Shown piece by piece: positions 56,221-64,000 of a stretch of DNA of 64,000 nt (the stretch's first letter is position 1; each line of letters starts with the position of its first letter). Both the position numbers and the translations under genes were made by a program. A model generated the notes under the pieces. The model searched no databases and was not told where the DNA came from. It saw nothing but the letters and a program-made list of their open reading frames with translations. The DNA is from an uncultured Actinobaculum sp. (GTDB taxonomy: Bacteria; Actinomycetota; Actinomycetes; Actinomycetales; Actinomycetaceae): positions 1 through 64,000 of the forward strand of contig CALIHR010000026.1 in assembly GCA_938020505.1 (NCBI GenBank), given 5' to 3'.

Positions 56221-57223
56221 ACTCAAGGTTCCCGCGATGTGGAGCGAGCAGATGGGCGCCGTCGTCGCCAAGCAGAACGAGCTCGCTGCGGGCGTCTATT
56301 CCAGCGGTCAAACCTTCGAGCAGGCGCGCGAGGGGTATCGCAAGGAACGGGTTTTCTGGAACGACGGCGGCCCCGTGCCGGCCTCGACGATCGAGAAGGA
56401 CGTCGCCACCCGGCACGGGCGGGTGCGCGTGCGGATGCATCGCCCCGACGGCGCCGCCGTCCTCCCCGGGATCGTCTATGTCCACGGGGGCGGATGGGTG
56501 CTGGGAGACCTCGACACCCACGATCGAATAACCCGGACTCTCGCCGAGAAGACCGGGGCGGCCGTCGTCGCCGTCGATTACAAGCTCTCGCCGGAGGCGC
56601 GCTTTCCGCGGGCGCTCGAAGAATGCGTCGACGTCGTCTCGGCGCTGAAGGCCGACGCCGACAAATGGGGGCTGGATCCCCGGAAACTCGCTTTGGCGGG
56701 CGACTCCGGGGGCGCTTCTCTCGCGCTCGGGACGTTCTTGCACCTGCGGGACGAGGAGAAGGCGGCCGAAGGCGTCGGCGCGCTCTTGCTGTTCTACGGA
56801 GCCTTCGGGCTGCGCGACTCGATGTCGATGCGGCTGTTCGGAGGCGAATGGGACGGTCTGAAGGAGGAGGATTTCGCCTGGTACAAGGACCTCTATCTGG
56901 CCGACGCCGCAGACGAGCGCAGCCCCTATTTCGACCTTCTGGCGAACGATCTGACAGGGCCGATGCCGCCGTGCTACATCGCCGCGGCCGGGCTCGATCC
57001 GCTGAGGGACGATTCGCGCACGCTCGCGACAATGCTTGCGAGCTCCGGGGGCGACGTGGAGAAAGAGGAGTTTCCCGACGTCATCCACGGCTTTTTGCAC
57101 CATTCCAGAATGCTCGACGCCGCGAGGGACGCCCTCGCGCATGCGTCGGACTTCTTCCGCTCGCGCGTCGGGAAGGCCCCGGCGACAACTCAACAGACAA
57201 TCGATATCACAACTGAGGAGTAG
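56210..57223 (+). CDS. Alpha/beta-hydrolase, hormone-sensitive lipase family
   Basis: 337-residue esterase. Oxyanion motif is VYVHGGGWVLGD, nucleophile Ser is in LAGDSGGASLALG, with Asp in AAGLDPLRDD and His in VIHGFLHHS. ATG at 56210 overlaps the MFS stop by 11 bases and has GGAG upstream, so it is cotranscribed. No signal peptide, so cytosolic. Its substrate is unknown; release of carnitine from acylcarnitine esters is a reasonable guess from context only. Confidence 0.85.
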   Translation: MPNKLKVPAMWSEQMGAVVAKQNELAAGVYSSGQTFEQAREGYRKERVFWNDGGPVPASTIEKDVATRHGRVRVRMHRPDGAAVLPGIVYVHGGGWVLGDLDTHDRITRTLAEKTGAAVVAVDYKLSPEARFPRALEECVDVVSALKADADKWGLDPRKLALAGDSGGASLALGTFLHLRDEEKAAEGVGALLLFYGAFGLRDSMSMRLFGGEWDGLKEEDFAWYKDLYLADAADERSPYFDLLANDLTGPMPPCYIAAAGLDPLRDDSRTLATMLASSGGDVEKEEFPDVIHGFLHHSRMLDAARDALAHASDFFRSRVGKAPATTQQTIDITTEE

Positions 57224-57225
57224 AA

Positions 57226-58359
57226 ATGGATTTCTCATTCACCGAGGAACAGCAGCTGATCGTCGACGGCTTCGCCGACGTCATGAATTCGCGCTCATGG
57301 GAAAAGTACTTCCATGAGTGCGACGAGACGTCGACCTACCCCGTCGAATGGGTGAAGGCTCTGTGCGACGTCGGATTCGACCGCATCCTCCTTCCCGAGG
57401 AGCATGACGGGCTCGGCCTCGACTGGGTCACGCTGGCCGCCGTGTACGAGGTGCTCGGCCGCCTCGGAGGCCCCACGTACATCCTCTACCAGCTGCCCGG
57501 CCTCGAAACCGTCGTACGCGAAGGCACCGACGAGCAGCGGGAGAAGGTCTTCTCCTATCTCGGCACGGGCGAGCAGGTCCTCAACTACGCGATGACCGAG
57601 CCGAGCGCGGGATCGTCCTGGAACGACATGCGCACGACGTACACGCGGCGCGACGGCAAGGTCTATCTCAACGGGCACAAGACGTTCCAGACGTCCGCGA
57701 TGCGGGTTCCCTACCTGGTGGTGATGGCCCGCAACGCCGACGACATGGACGTCTACACCGAATGGTTCGTCGACATGAGCAAGCCGGGCATTGCGAAGGA
57801 GCCCCTGCACAAGCTGGGGCTCAGAATGGATTCGTGCGCCGAGGTCTACTTCGACGACGTCGAACTCGAAGAGTCGGACCTCTTTGGCTCGGAAGGCAAC
57901 GGCTTCATGCGCGGCGTCGCGGATTTCGACCTCGAGCGCCTCCTCGTGGCCCTGACGAACTACGGCCAGGCCTACTGCGCCTTCGAAGACGCCGCCAAAT
58001 ACGCCAACCAGCGCGTCCAGGGCGGCCAGGCGATCGCGCGCCGCCAGCTCATCCAGTTGAAGTTCGCCGACATGCAGGTGCGCCTGACGAATATGCGCAA
58101 CATGCTTTTCGAGATCGCTTGGAAGCACGACGTCGGCAAGCTCGGCCGCGGCGACTGCTCGATGGCCAAGTACTACTGTTCGCATGCGGCCTTCGAGGTG
58201 GTCGATGACGCCCTGCAGGTCCTCGCCGGCGTCGGAATCACCGGCGATCACCGAGTCCAGCGCTTCTACAGGGATTTGCGGGTGGACAGGGTCTCCGGGG
58301 GGACCGACGAGATGATGATCCTCACGGCCGGCCGCGCGGCGCTGAAGAACTACCGCTGA
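57226..58359 (+). CDS. caiA: Crotonobetainyl-CoA reductase-like acyl-CoA dehydrogenase
   Basis: 377-residue flavoprotein of the acyl-CoA dehydrogenase family, closely resembling E. coli CaiA over its whole length. Matching blocks include YTEWFVDMSKPGI, LGLRMDSC, FDDVELEESDLFG, LLVALTNYGQAYCAFEDAAKYANQRVQ and RDLRVDRVSGGTDEMMILT. CaiA reduces crotonobetainyl-CoA to gamma-butyrobetainyl-CoA with electrons from FixABCX. GAGGAG precedes the ATG, 2 bases after the esterase stop. The nearby fixA start supports the same electron route. Substrate identity is inferred. Confidence 0.88.
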   Translation: MDFSFTEEQQLIVDGFADVMNSRSWEKYFHECDETSTYPVEWVKALCDVGFDRILLPEEHDGLGLDWVTLAAVYEVLGRLGGPTYILYQLPGLETVVREGTDEQREKVFSYLGTGEQVLNYAMTEPSAGSSWNDMRTTYTRRDGKVYLNGHKTFQTSAMRVPYLVVMARNADDMDVYTEWFVDMSKPGIAKEPLHKLGLRMDSCAEVYFDDVELEESDLFGSEGNGFMRGVADFDLERLLVALTNYGQAYCAFEDAAKYANQRVQGGQAIARRQLIQLKFADMQVRLTNMRNMLFEIAWKHDVGKLGRGDCSMAKYYCSHAAFEVVDDALQVLAGVGITGDHRVQRFYRDLRVDRVSGGTDEMMILTAGRAALKNYR

Positions 58360-58426
58360 GCGGAGCCGTGGCAGGCAGGCCCGGCAAAAGCAAACAGACC
58401 GAGCACAACAAACAGAAAGGTTAGAC

Positions 58427-59635
58427 ATGGAAACGACAAAGCCGTCGTTCGGCCCGCTGGACGACGTCAGAGTCCTCTATTCGGCCGTTGAGATCGCCGC
58501 CCCCACCGCGGCCGAGATCATGTCCGAGTGGGGCGCCGACGTCACGTGGATCGAGAACATGTGGACGGGCGACTCGATGCGGGACACCACGTGGACGAAG
58601 GAGATGGAGAGGCGCAACCAGCGCTCGATCTCCATGAACCCCTTCACCGACGAAGGCAAGGAGATCCTTCGCCGTTTGGTCAAGGAGACGGACATCTTCA
58701 TCGAAGCCTCCAAGGGCCCGACGTTCGCCCGCAAGGGGATCACCGACGAGATGCTGTGGGAGGCCAATCCCTCCCTCGTCATCGTCCACGTTTCGGGGTT
58801 CGGCCAGTGGGGCGATCCTGCCGTGGTCAACGCCGCCGCGTACGATCTCACGGTCGCCGCATACGCCGGAATCATCGCGCAAAACGGCACGCCCGAGCAG
58901 CCGACGAACATCGCCCCCTATTCGGGCGACTATTTCAACTCGCTCATGATCGTCTCCTCGGCGCTGGCCGCCCTGCACAAGGCCAAGGCGACGGGCAAGG
59001 GGGAGAGCATCGATCTGGCGATGTACGAGACGCTCCTGCGCGTCGGCACGTACTACATGATGGACTACCTCAACGCCGGCATAACCTACCCCCGTCCGGG
59101 CGCACGCCACCAGAATCTGTGCGCGATCGGCGAATACGCCTGCAAAGACGGGTACATCGGCCTATGCGTCTACGGCGTCCCCCAGAACAAGTACCTTTTG
59201 GAGACCATCGGCCTGGGCGATCTGTGGGGGACTCCCGAGTACCCGGAGGACACGTCCGCGCTGTGGCTGGACGGGCCCAAGGCGGACCTCATCCAGCGCA
59301 AGCTCGAAGAGTACCTTGCGGGCCAGCTCAAGGCCGACGTCCAAAAGGACTTCGTGGAGCATCGGATCGCGGCCCAAGCGGTCAACGAGTTCGAGGACAT
59401 CGTGGCCGAGGACCACGTGGCCCGGCGCGAGTGCTTTATCGAGTGGGAGAACGCCGAGGGCGCGCCCGTCAAGGGGCTCAACACGTTCCCGAAGTTCGCA
59501 AACAACCCCGGGGGCTTCTGGCGTCCGATGCCGCCTCTCGGCTACGACACCCGCGACGTGCTGACCCGGGCGGGGTTCACGCCGGAGGATCTGGCGCGGT
59601 TCGAGGAATCGGGCGCCGTCAGGTTTGGAGACTGA
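58427..59635 (+). CDS. caiB: CaiB-like CoA-transferase (class III)
   Basis: 402-residue family III CoA-transferase. It resembles E. coli CaiB: KFGPL-like start, EIAAPTAAEIMSEWGADVTWIENM, TDIFIEASKGPTFARKGITDEMLW, and ALAALHKAKATGKGESIDLAMYE. The catalytic Asp lies in APYSGDYFNSL. CaiB moves CoA between gamma-butyrobetainyl-CoA/carnitinyl-CoA and carnitine or crotonobetaine, saving ATP. AAAGG upstream of ATG 58427. A 67-base gap separates it from caiA. Confidence 0.87.
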   Translation: METTKPSFGPLDDVRVLYSAVEIAAPTAAEIMSEWGADVTWIENMWTGDSMRDTTWTKEMERRNQRSISMNPFTDEGKEILRRLVKETDIFIEASKGPTFARKGITDEMLWEANPSLVIVHVSGFGQWGDPAVVNAAAYDLTVAAYAGIIAQNGTPEQPTNIAPYSGDYFNSLMIVSSALAALHKAKATGKGESIDLAMYETLLRVGTYYMMDYLNAGITYPRPGARHQNLCAIGEYACKDGYIGLCVYGVPQNKYLLETIGLGDLWGTPEYPEDTSALWLDGPKADLIQRKLEEYLAGQLKADVQKDFVEHRIAAQAVNEFEDIVAEDHVARRECFIEWENAEGAPVKGLNTFPKFANNPGGFWRPMPPLGYDTRDVLTRAGFTPEDLARFEESGAVRFGD

Positions 59636-59680
59636 GGCGAGGGCGGGCGCTTCGGCGCCCGCCAAGCCCGCTAGGGTGAG

Positions 59681-61207
59681 ATGAATACGCGAGAATACCC
59701 CAATGTGCGCGACCTCTGGGAGGAGAGGGCGGCGCTTTGGGCCGGCCGGGAGTTCCTCGTCCACGAGGACCCGGACACGGCCAAGGTGGAGCGATACACG
59801 TACGCTCGCATGGACCGTGAAATGAAGGCCGCGGCCTCAATGTTCGCCTCCCTCGGCGTCGAGGCGGGCGACCGGGTCGGCCTGCACATGTGCAACCGGC
59901 CCGAGTTCGTCGAGTGCTTCCTCGCGCTGGCCGCGATCGGCGCCGTCGTCGTGCCGATCGGCCCCGCAAGCACGGCGGCCGAATGCGCCCGCGTCGTCGA
60001 GGAGTGCGACATCCGCGTGCTCGTCAGCGAGTTTCCGGAAGACGCCGGGCGCCTGGAGGGCGTCGCCGTCGTCTGCCTCGACGACGGCGACTACGAGGCC
60101 ATGAAAGCCGATCGGGCGGGGACGCCCCCTCCGAGGCCAGCGGTCGGGCCGGGCGACCTGTTGGAGGTCATGTACACCTCGGGCACGACGTCGCGCCCCA
60201 AGGGGGTGATGTTCACGCATGCCAACGCCGTGTTCTCGGGGAAGTACGTCGCATGGGAGCTGGCGCTCAGCGAGGCCGACAGGTACCTGACGACGATGTC
60301 CGTCACGCACGTCAACCTCCAGCTCTCGGCCCTCATGCCCGCCGTTTACGCCGGGGCCGCCCTCGTTCTCGTGCGCCGATACTCGGCCAGCAGGATGTGG
60401 TCGCAGGTGCGCAGGCACAGGGCGACGGTGATCCAGGCGATGGCCATGATCGTCAAAACGCTCATGGCCCAGCCTGTCGCTTCGGGCGAACGCGACCACA
60501 GCGTGAGAGCCGTCCACTACTTCCTTCCCCTTCCCAAAGGGATCAAGGAGGCATTCGAGGAACGCTACGGGGTGCGGCTGCTCAACAACTACGGCTCCTC
60601 CGAGACCCTCGTCGGCGTCGTCACCGACCTTCCCGACGGGCGGTCCAAGTGGCCGTCCGTCGGTTTGGCCGGTCCGGGCTACGACGTCAGGATCGCCGGG
60701 GAAAACGGCTTGGCGCTGCCGCCCGGCGAGCGCGGGGAGATACAGGTGCGCGGGCAGGCCGGCGTCTCCCTCATGGCCGGATACTGGCGGGACGAGGAAT
60801 CCACACGGGCGGCATTCACGGCAGACGGCTGGCTCCGCACGGGAGACTGCGGGTACGCCGACGCCGAGGGTTGGCTCTACTTCGTCGACCGCATGGGCGA
60901 CATCGTCAAGCGTGCGGGCGAGAACATTTCGGCCTGCGAGGTGGAGGTCGCCATTCTCGAGCATCCCGACGTCGCCGACGTCGCCGTGCTGGGCATCTCC
61001 GATTCCATCCGGGACGAGGCCGTCAAAGCAGTGGTCGTCCCCAAGCCGGGGCGCCGGCCCACCGCCGAGGACGTGCGGGACTTTCTCTCGCTGCGCCTCT
61101 CGTTCTTCAAAATCCCCTCCGTCATCGAATTCCGCGACGCGCTGCCGCGCGGAGAGTACGGAAAAGTCCTGAAAAACCAGCTCAAAACACAGAAATCAAC
61201 AACATAG
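59681..61207 (+). CDS. caiC: CaiC-like betainyl-CoA ligase
   Basis: 508-residue adenylate-forming acyl-CoA synthetase. ATP motif is MYTSGTTSRPKGVMFTHAN, followed by LNNYGSSETLVG, GWLRTGDCGYADAEGWLYFVDRMGDIVKRAGENISACEVE and the C-terminal Lys in RGEYGKVLKNQL. In the Cai pathway CaiC primes the cycle by making the first CoA ester. AGGGTGAG precedes ATG 59681. It is 12 bases before the MaoC gene. Confidence 0.87.
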   Translation: MNTREYPNVRDLWEERAALWAGREFLVHEDPDTAKVERYTYARMDREMKAAASMFASLGVEAGDRVGLHMCNRPEFVECFLALAAIGAVVVPIGPASTAAECARVVEECDIRVLVSEFPEDAGRLEGVAVVCLDDGDYEAMKADRAGTPPPRPAVGPGDLLEVMYTSGTTSRPKGVMFTHANAVFSGKYVAWELALSEADRYLTTMSVTHVNLQLSALMPAVYAGAALVLVRRYSASRMWSQVRRHRATVIQAMAMIVKTLMAQPVASGERDHSVRAVHYFLPLPKGIKEAFEERYGVRLLNNYGSSETLVGVVTDLPDGRSKWPSVGLAGPGYDVRIAGENGLALPPGERGEIQVRGQAGVSLMAGYWRDEESTRAAFTADGWLRTGDCGYADAEGWLYFVDRMGDIVKRAGENISACEVEVAILEHPDVADVAVLGISDSIRDEAVKAVVVPKPGRRPTAEDVRDFLSLRLSFFKIPSVIEFRDALPRGEYGKVLKNQLKTQKSTT

Positions 61208-61219
61208 AAAGGCAATGCC

Positions 61220-62095
61220 ATGGCCATCAACACCGACATGGTCGGCCAGACCTTCGGCCCGTTCGTCCGCGACTACACCTTCCGCGACCTCGAGTTGTTC
61301 GCACTCGGCTGCGGCGCTGGAATCGACGGCAAGAACGGCCTGGAGTACCTCAACGAACACGACGAGCGCGATCCGAAGCTCAAGGTTCTTCCCATGTTCG
61401 GCGCGATGCTCATCGTCGATTCCGAGGTGACCCGGACCATCGACTACGGATACAACTATGCGGGCTCTCTGCACTGGGGCTTCGACATACGCTTCCACCG
61501 GCCCATCGTGAAGATGGCCGACCGCCTGGAGACGAAGGTCAAGCTCGAAGGCCTCTACGACCGCGGCGAGGGCAGGGGGCTGCTCGCCCAGCACATCGGC
61601 GACACCTGCGATTCCGAGGGAAATCTGCTGTTCACCAACGAATCTTGGGACTGCCTCATCTACGACGGCGGCTGGGGCGGCCCCAAACCGCCGAAGGACA
61701 TCGTCGAAATGCCCGATCGGCCCGCCGACGTCGAGACAACCGAGACGATCCCCGAGAATCAGGCGCTCATCTACCGCCTCTCCGGTGACTACCACCCCCA
61801 GCACATCGACTGGGAGTATGCCGCTGAAAACGGCGAGCCGCGCCCGATTCTCCACGCCATCAGCTACGCGGGGGTCGTCATGCGCCATGCCATCGACGCC
61901 TTCGTGCCAGGCGAACCCGAGCGCATCACGCGTTTCAAGACCCGCATCACCTCGCCGGTCCATCCAGGATCGACGCTTACGACGCGCTTGTGGAAGGTCG
62001 CCGACGGCGAACTCCGCTTCGCCCTCGTCGACGCCGACGTCGATGAGACCGGCGCCAAGCCCCATCTGAACTGGGGAATCATCGAGTACAAGTAA
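61220..62095 (+). CDS. MaoC-type (R)-specific enoyl-CoA hydratase
   Basis: 291-residue double hot-dog hydratase of the MaoC / hydratase-2 class. The catalytic Asp-His motif is IYRLSGDYHPQHIDWEYA, followed by RPILHAISYAGVV; the N-terminal half is the non-catalytic hot-dog domain. Hydratase-2 enzymes form (R)-3-hydroxyacyl-CoA, and L-carnitine is the (R) isomer, so this protein could do the job of CaiD (a crotonase) in hydrating crotonobetainyl-CoA. Strong AGAAAGG before ATG 61220. No crotonase gene is in the window. Function by context is inference. Confidence 0.82.
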   Translation: MAINTDMVGQTFGPFVRDYTFRDLELFALGCGAGIDGKNGLEYLNEHDERDPKLKVLPMFGAMLIVDSEVTRTIDYGYNYAGSLHWGFDIRFHRPIVKMADRLETKVKLEGLYDRGEGRGLLAQHIGDTCDSEGNLLFTNESWDCLIYDGGWGGPKPPKDIVEMPDRPADVETTETIPENQALIYRLSGDYHPQHIDWEYAAENGEPRPILHAISYAGVVMRHAIDAFVPGEPERITRFKTRITSPVHPGSTLTTRLWKVADGELRFALVDADVDETGAKPHLNWGIIEYK

Positions 62096-62112
62096 AGCTC
62101 GGGCACAGGCGA

Positions 62113-62155
62113 GGCCGATAGGCTCGCGGGGCCGGTTCTCGCGAGCCTGTCGGCC
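62113..62155. terminator. Terminator of the cai-like operon
   Basis: Sixteen-base stem (62113-62128 with 62140-62155) with one G-U pair and an 11-base loop, just after the MaoC gene. Confidence 0.78.
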
Positions 62156-62225
62156 GGCCCGCCGACAGCATGGCCTCAAAACGAGAGCACGGTCCAAGAT
62201 CTAGAATCGAGAAAGGGAAGCGGCT

Positions 62226-62858
62226 GTGAGAATCGATTCCGTCGTCGTCGGAAGCTATCGCGCCAACTGCTACGTTCTGCGCGAAGGGGCGTCGATGATC
62301 GTCGTCGACCCGGGAGACGAACCCGCCGAAGTGCTCGGCCTCATCGGCTCCGCAGGCGAGGCCGGCGCGGCGGACTACGTGCAGATCGTCGCCTCACACT
62401 GCCACTGCGACCACATCGGCGCGGTCAACGAGGTGGCCGAGGCTTGCGCCGCCTCCTTCGCCGTCGGGCGCGAGGACGGGCACGCCGTCGCCGACCCCCG
62501 TCTTTCCGGCTTCGACGAAGAGGGGCGCGACTATCGGGTCGAAAAAGTCGATCGGCTGCTGGACGACGGCGACGAGATCGCCCTCGGCCCCTACCGCTTC
62601 CGGGTCATATCGACGCCCGGCCACACTCCGGGGTCCGTCTGCCTCTACTGCGCCGAACTCAGTCTCATGTTCACCGGCGACACCCTCTTCGCCAACGGTG
62701 TCGGGCGCACGGACTTCATCCGCGGCGACGCCGAGGCGATGCGCCAAACCTGTTCCAAGCTCGGCGCGTATCCCGACTCGACGGTCCTTCTTCCCGGCCA
62801 CGGCCCCTCCACGCGCCTGGGCGTCGAAAAGGCGCGCAACCCTCTGCTGCGCGCGTAA
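62226..62858 (+). CDS. MBL-fold hydrolase, glyoxalase II-like
   Basis: 210-residue metallo-beta-lactamase-fold protein. Zinc ligands are in SHCHCDH (His58, His60, Asp62, His63), then STPGHTPGSVCLY, MFTGDTLFANGVGRTDF and LLPGHGPSTRLGVEK. Glyoxalase II-like hydrolases cleave thioesters; the real substrate is unknown. GTG at 62226 follows AAAGGGAAG. It lies after the operon terminator and before the TetR gene, so it is not clearly part of the cai set. Confidence 0.86.
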   Translation: MRIDSVVVGSYRANCYVLREGASMIVVDPGDEPAEVLGLIGSAGEAGAADYVQIVASHCHCDHIGAVNEVAEACAASFAVGREDGHAVADPRLSGFDEEGRDYRVEKVDRLLDDGDEIALGPYRFRVISTPGHTPGSVCLYCAELSLMFTGDTLFANGVGRTDFIRGDAEAMRQTCSKLGAYPDSTVLLPGHGPSTRLGVEKARNPLLRA

Positions 62859-62912
62859 ATCCGGCCGGGGCGCCTCTTCCCTCCAAGGGCAGAGCCTTTC
62901 AGCCTCCGCGCG

Positions 62913-63548
62913 TCAGGAGACCGAGCGCAGAGCCCGCAGGGGAGAGGCGCCGAGCTGGTCGTTGACTAGGTTTTCCACGTATTCGGGGATTTCGCCGAGG
63001 AAACATTCGATGTTCTCCGGCATGAGCGAGAAGGCGCGCATGAGCACCGAGCCTTCGATGGCGTCCAGAAGGCGTGTGACGGACGTCCCCTCCGGCAGGA
63101 GGCCGGCCGATTTGAACTCCCACAGGCGCGCTCGGATCGCGGCGATCGGGTCTCGATACGTGTGGATGTAAGCGGCGCGGACCACGGGGTTGACTTCGCA
63201 TGCCATCTCGACGAAAAGGCGCCTGACAGCCTGCGCATGCTCGCCGAGGTACAGCCGCATCCTGTATTCGGCCTCGTTGGACAGCACCTCGTGCGCACTG
63301 TCGCCGACCGGCCCGGGCGCGGCCACGACGGTCCGGAAGGCGTCGATGAACAGTTCCTCGATACTGGCCCATCTCGTGTACATCGACGACTTGCCGACGC
63401 CGGCGGCCTTGGCCACCTTCGTCATGTTGAAACCGTGCCATCCTGCATCGCCATACAGATCCAGGGCGGCTTTGAGTATCTTGCCGTCGGCTTCGACGTT
63501 GCGAGGCCGCCCTACGGGGCCGCGCTGGACTGCATGAATGTCGACCAC
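62913..63548 (-). CDS. TetR-family regulator, likely of the cai/fix genes
   Basis: 211-residue TetR protein. The HTH is FNMTKVAKAAGVGKSSMYTRWASIEEL (residues ~40-66), with a long helical ligand domain. GTG at 63548 has AGGAGGAGATTTC upstream; longer frames lack it. It is divergent from fixA and downstream of the cai-like operon, and two GGAC-N7-GTCC inverted repeats flank the system. A role in carnitine-type control is inferred. Confidence 0.82.
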   Translation of the reverse strand: MVDIHAVQRGPVGRPRNVEADGKILKAALDLYGDAGWHGFNMTKVAKAAGVGKSSMYTRWASIEELFIDAFRTVVAAPGPVGDSAHEVLSNEAEYRMRLYLGEHAQAVRRLFVEMACEVNPVVRAAYIHTYRDPIAAIRARLWEFKSAGLLPEGTSVTRLLDAIEGSVLMRAFSLMPENIECFLGEIPEYVENLVNDQLGASPLRALRSVS

Positions 63549-63603
63549 GAAATCTCCTCCTTGTCCGTTCTGGCTAAGGCCCACGGCTGCGTTGGCGAGG
63601 TCA

Positions 63604-63609
63604 ATTATA
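63604..63609 (-). promoter_or_regulatory. Consensus -10 of tetR
   Basis: TATAAT on the minus strand, 56 bases before the GTG at 63548; no clear -35. Confidence 0.45.
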
Positions 63610-63760
63610 CGCAATGAACCTGGGAACTTGGAGAGACGGCTCACAGGCATATGGGCGTGAGAGTCTTTGGTCCTTATTGCAGGAGAAGCAACAGGGTAAC
63701 ATTGACTTCAATCGAACAATCACTGTGTCCACAAAGGTGCGGAGATTGGGAAAGGCCTTT

Positions 63761-63783
63761 TTTCGGACGTAGAAAGTCCGAAA
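63761..63783. promoter_or_regulatory. GGAC-N7-GTCC operator candidate, fix side
   Basis: TTTCGGAC-GTAGAAA-GTCCGAAA, perfect 8-base arms. The core GGAC-N7-GTCC equals the site upstream of the cai-like operon (54666-54680). Confidence 0.55.
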
Positions 63784-63850
63784 TCGGCTTCCGGGGTTGC
63801 CCGCGAGGCGTCGCAACGCGCGATGTGGGAAACTGGTGGGGCCGAAGATA

Positions 63851-63865
63851 CGTTTCATCGAAACG
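63851..63865. promoter_or_regulatory. CGTTTC-ATC-GAAACG inverted repeat near fixA
   Basis: Perfect 6-base arms with a 3-base spacer, 60 bases upstream of fixA. Could be a second regulator site or a small hairpin. Confidence 0.3.
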
Positions 63866-63925
63866 CAATCGCTTTCCACAGGGCAGTGGTGCAGCCAGGC
63901 CCTCAACAGACAGAGAGAGGCTTCA

Positions 63926-64000
63926 ATGACCGTAGTTGTCGCTTACAAGTACGCGGCCAATCCACAGGATGCGTCGGTCGGCGCCGACGGCGTCGTCGAT
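63926..64000 (+). CDS. fixA: FixA-like electron transfer flavoprotein beta subunit (start only)
   Basis: The first 25 codons are present, cut by the window end. MTVVVAYKYAANPQDASVGADGVVD lines up with the FixA/EtfB N-terminus (strand, YK..PD-QD, then a short acidic turn). FixA with FixB, C and X passes electrons to CaiA in E. coli. AGAGAGGC precedes ATG 63926. Only the N-terminus supports this call. Confidence 0.65.
   Translation, partial: MTVVVAYKYAANPQDASVGADGVVD

Larger units (their letters stand above)
63549..63925. other. Divergent control region between tetR and fixA
   Basis: Gene-free, lower-GC 377 bases carrying a TATAAT -10 for tetR, an 8-base-arm inverted repeat (63761-63783) and a smaller one (63851-63865). 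Confidence 0.6.

Noticed and set aside
62226..62858. MBL hydrolase as a member of the cai-like operon
   Set aside because: A strong terminator and a 130-base gap separate it from the MaoC gene, and it has its own Shine-Dalgarno; the link is only by position.

Overview
This window is chromosomal DNA from a high-GC Gram-positive actinobacterium. It contains GuaB plus a GuaB3-type IMPDH paralogue, a 5-TM succinate dehydrogenase cytochrome b, an LppM-type lipoprotein family, a CIRCE-controlled groES, dense ATGA/GTGA gene overlaps and many GTG starts. The gene set (nitrate respiration, molybdenum cofactor, menaquinone-type succinate/fumarate redox, a carnitine-type CoA pathway) suggests a facultatively anaerobic, probably host-associated member of the Actinomycetaceae or a relative. 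That family placement is inference. No rRNA, tRNA, CRISPR array, insertion sequence or phage gene was seen.

Layout. 0.1-3.4 kb: three tandem paralogous LppM-like lipoprotein genes (minus strand) in lower-GC DNA with duplicated spacers. 3.4-5.4 kb: a DedA membrane protein and pantothenate kinase. 5.6-12.9 kb: a tightly overlapping operon glmS-nnr-alr-tsaE-(unknown membrane protein)-tsaB-rimI (amino sugar and D-alanine supply, NADHX repair, tRNA t6A). 13-16.6 kb: sdhCAB. 16.8-18.2 kb: a MerR regulator with a carboxymuconolactone-decarboxylase-like protein and a hypothetical protein. 19-22.6 kb: a YbaB-like protein, tsaD, a THUMP-like methyltransferase and CIRCE-groES. 22.8-38.9 kb: a nitrate-respiration/molybdenum island: moaC, moeA, moaE, an unusual HTH-MoaD fusion, narI/J/H/G, narK, mobA, mogA, modA and a fused modB-modC. 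39-42.6 kb: guaB, a DnaQ-like exonuclease and guaB3. 42.7-48.1 kb: a polysaccharide-deacetylase lipoprotein, a GNAT acetyltransferase, nadE and a TetR regulator with a proline-rich tail. 48.4-50.6 kb: a GntR(YtrA)-ABC transporter operon. 50.9-54.2 kb: an inositol-dehydrogenase-like oxidoreductase, a sodium:solute symporter and a small membrane protein. 54.8-64 kb: a carnitine/crotonobetaine-type cluster.

The most interesting part is the right end. CaiA-, CaiB- and CaiC-like proteins are encoded with an MFS transporter, an alpha/beta-hydrolase and a MaoC-type hydratase that could replace CaiD. A TetR regulator follows, then the start of a FixA-like electron-transfer flavoprotein. This resembles the cai/fix arrangement of enterobacteria, with different proteins at the transport and hydration steps. 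An inverted repeat GGAC-N7-GTCC occurs both upstream of the MFS-cai operon and between the TetR gene and fixA, so it is a candidate shared operator.

A second theme is transcription: at least nine genes have a -10-like hexamer 6-8 bases before the start codon, implying leaderless mRNAs. A third is short tandem repeats at gene ends and in C-terminal tails of unrelated proteins.
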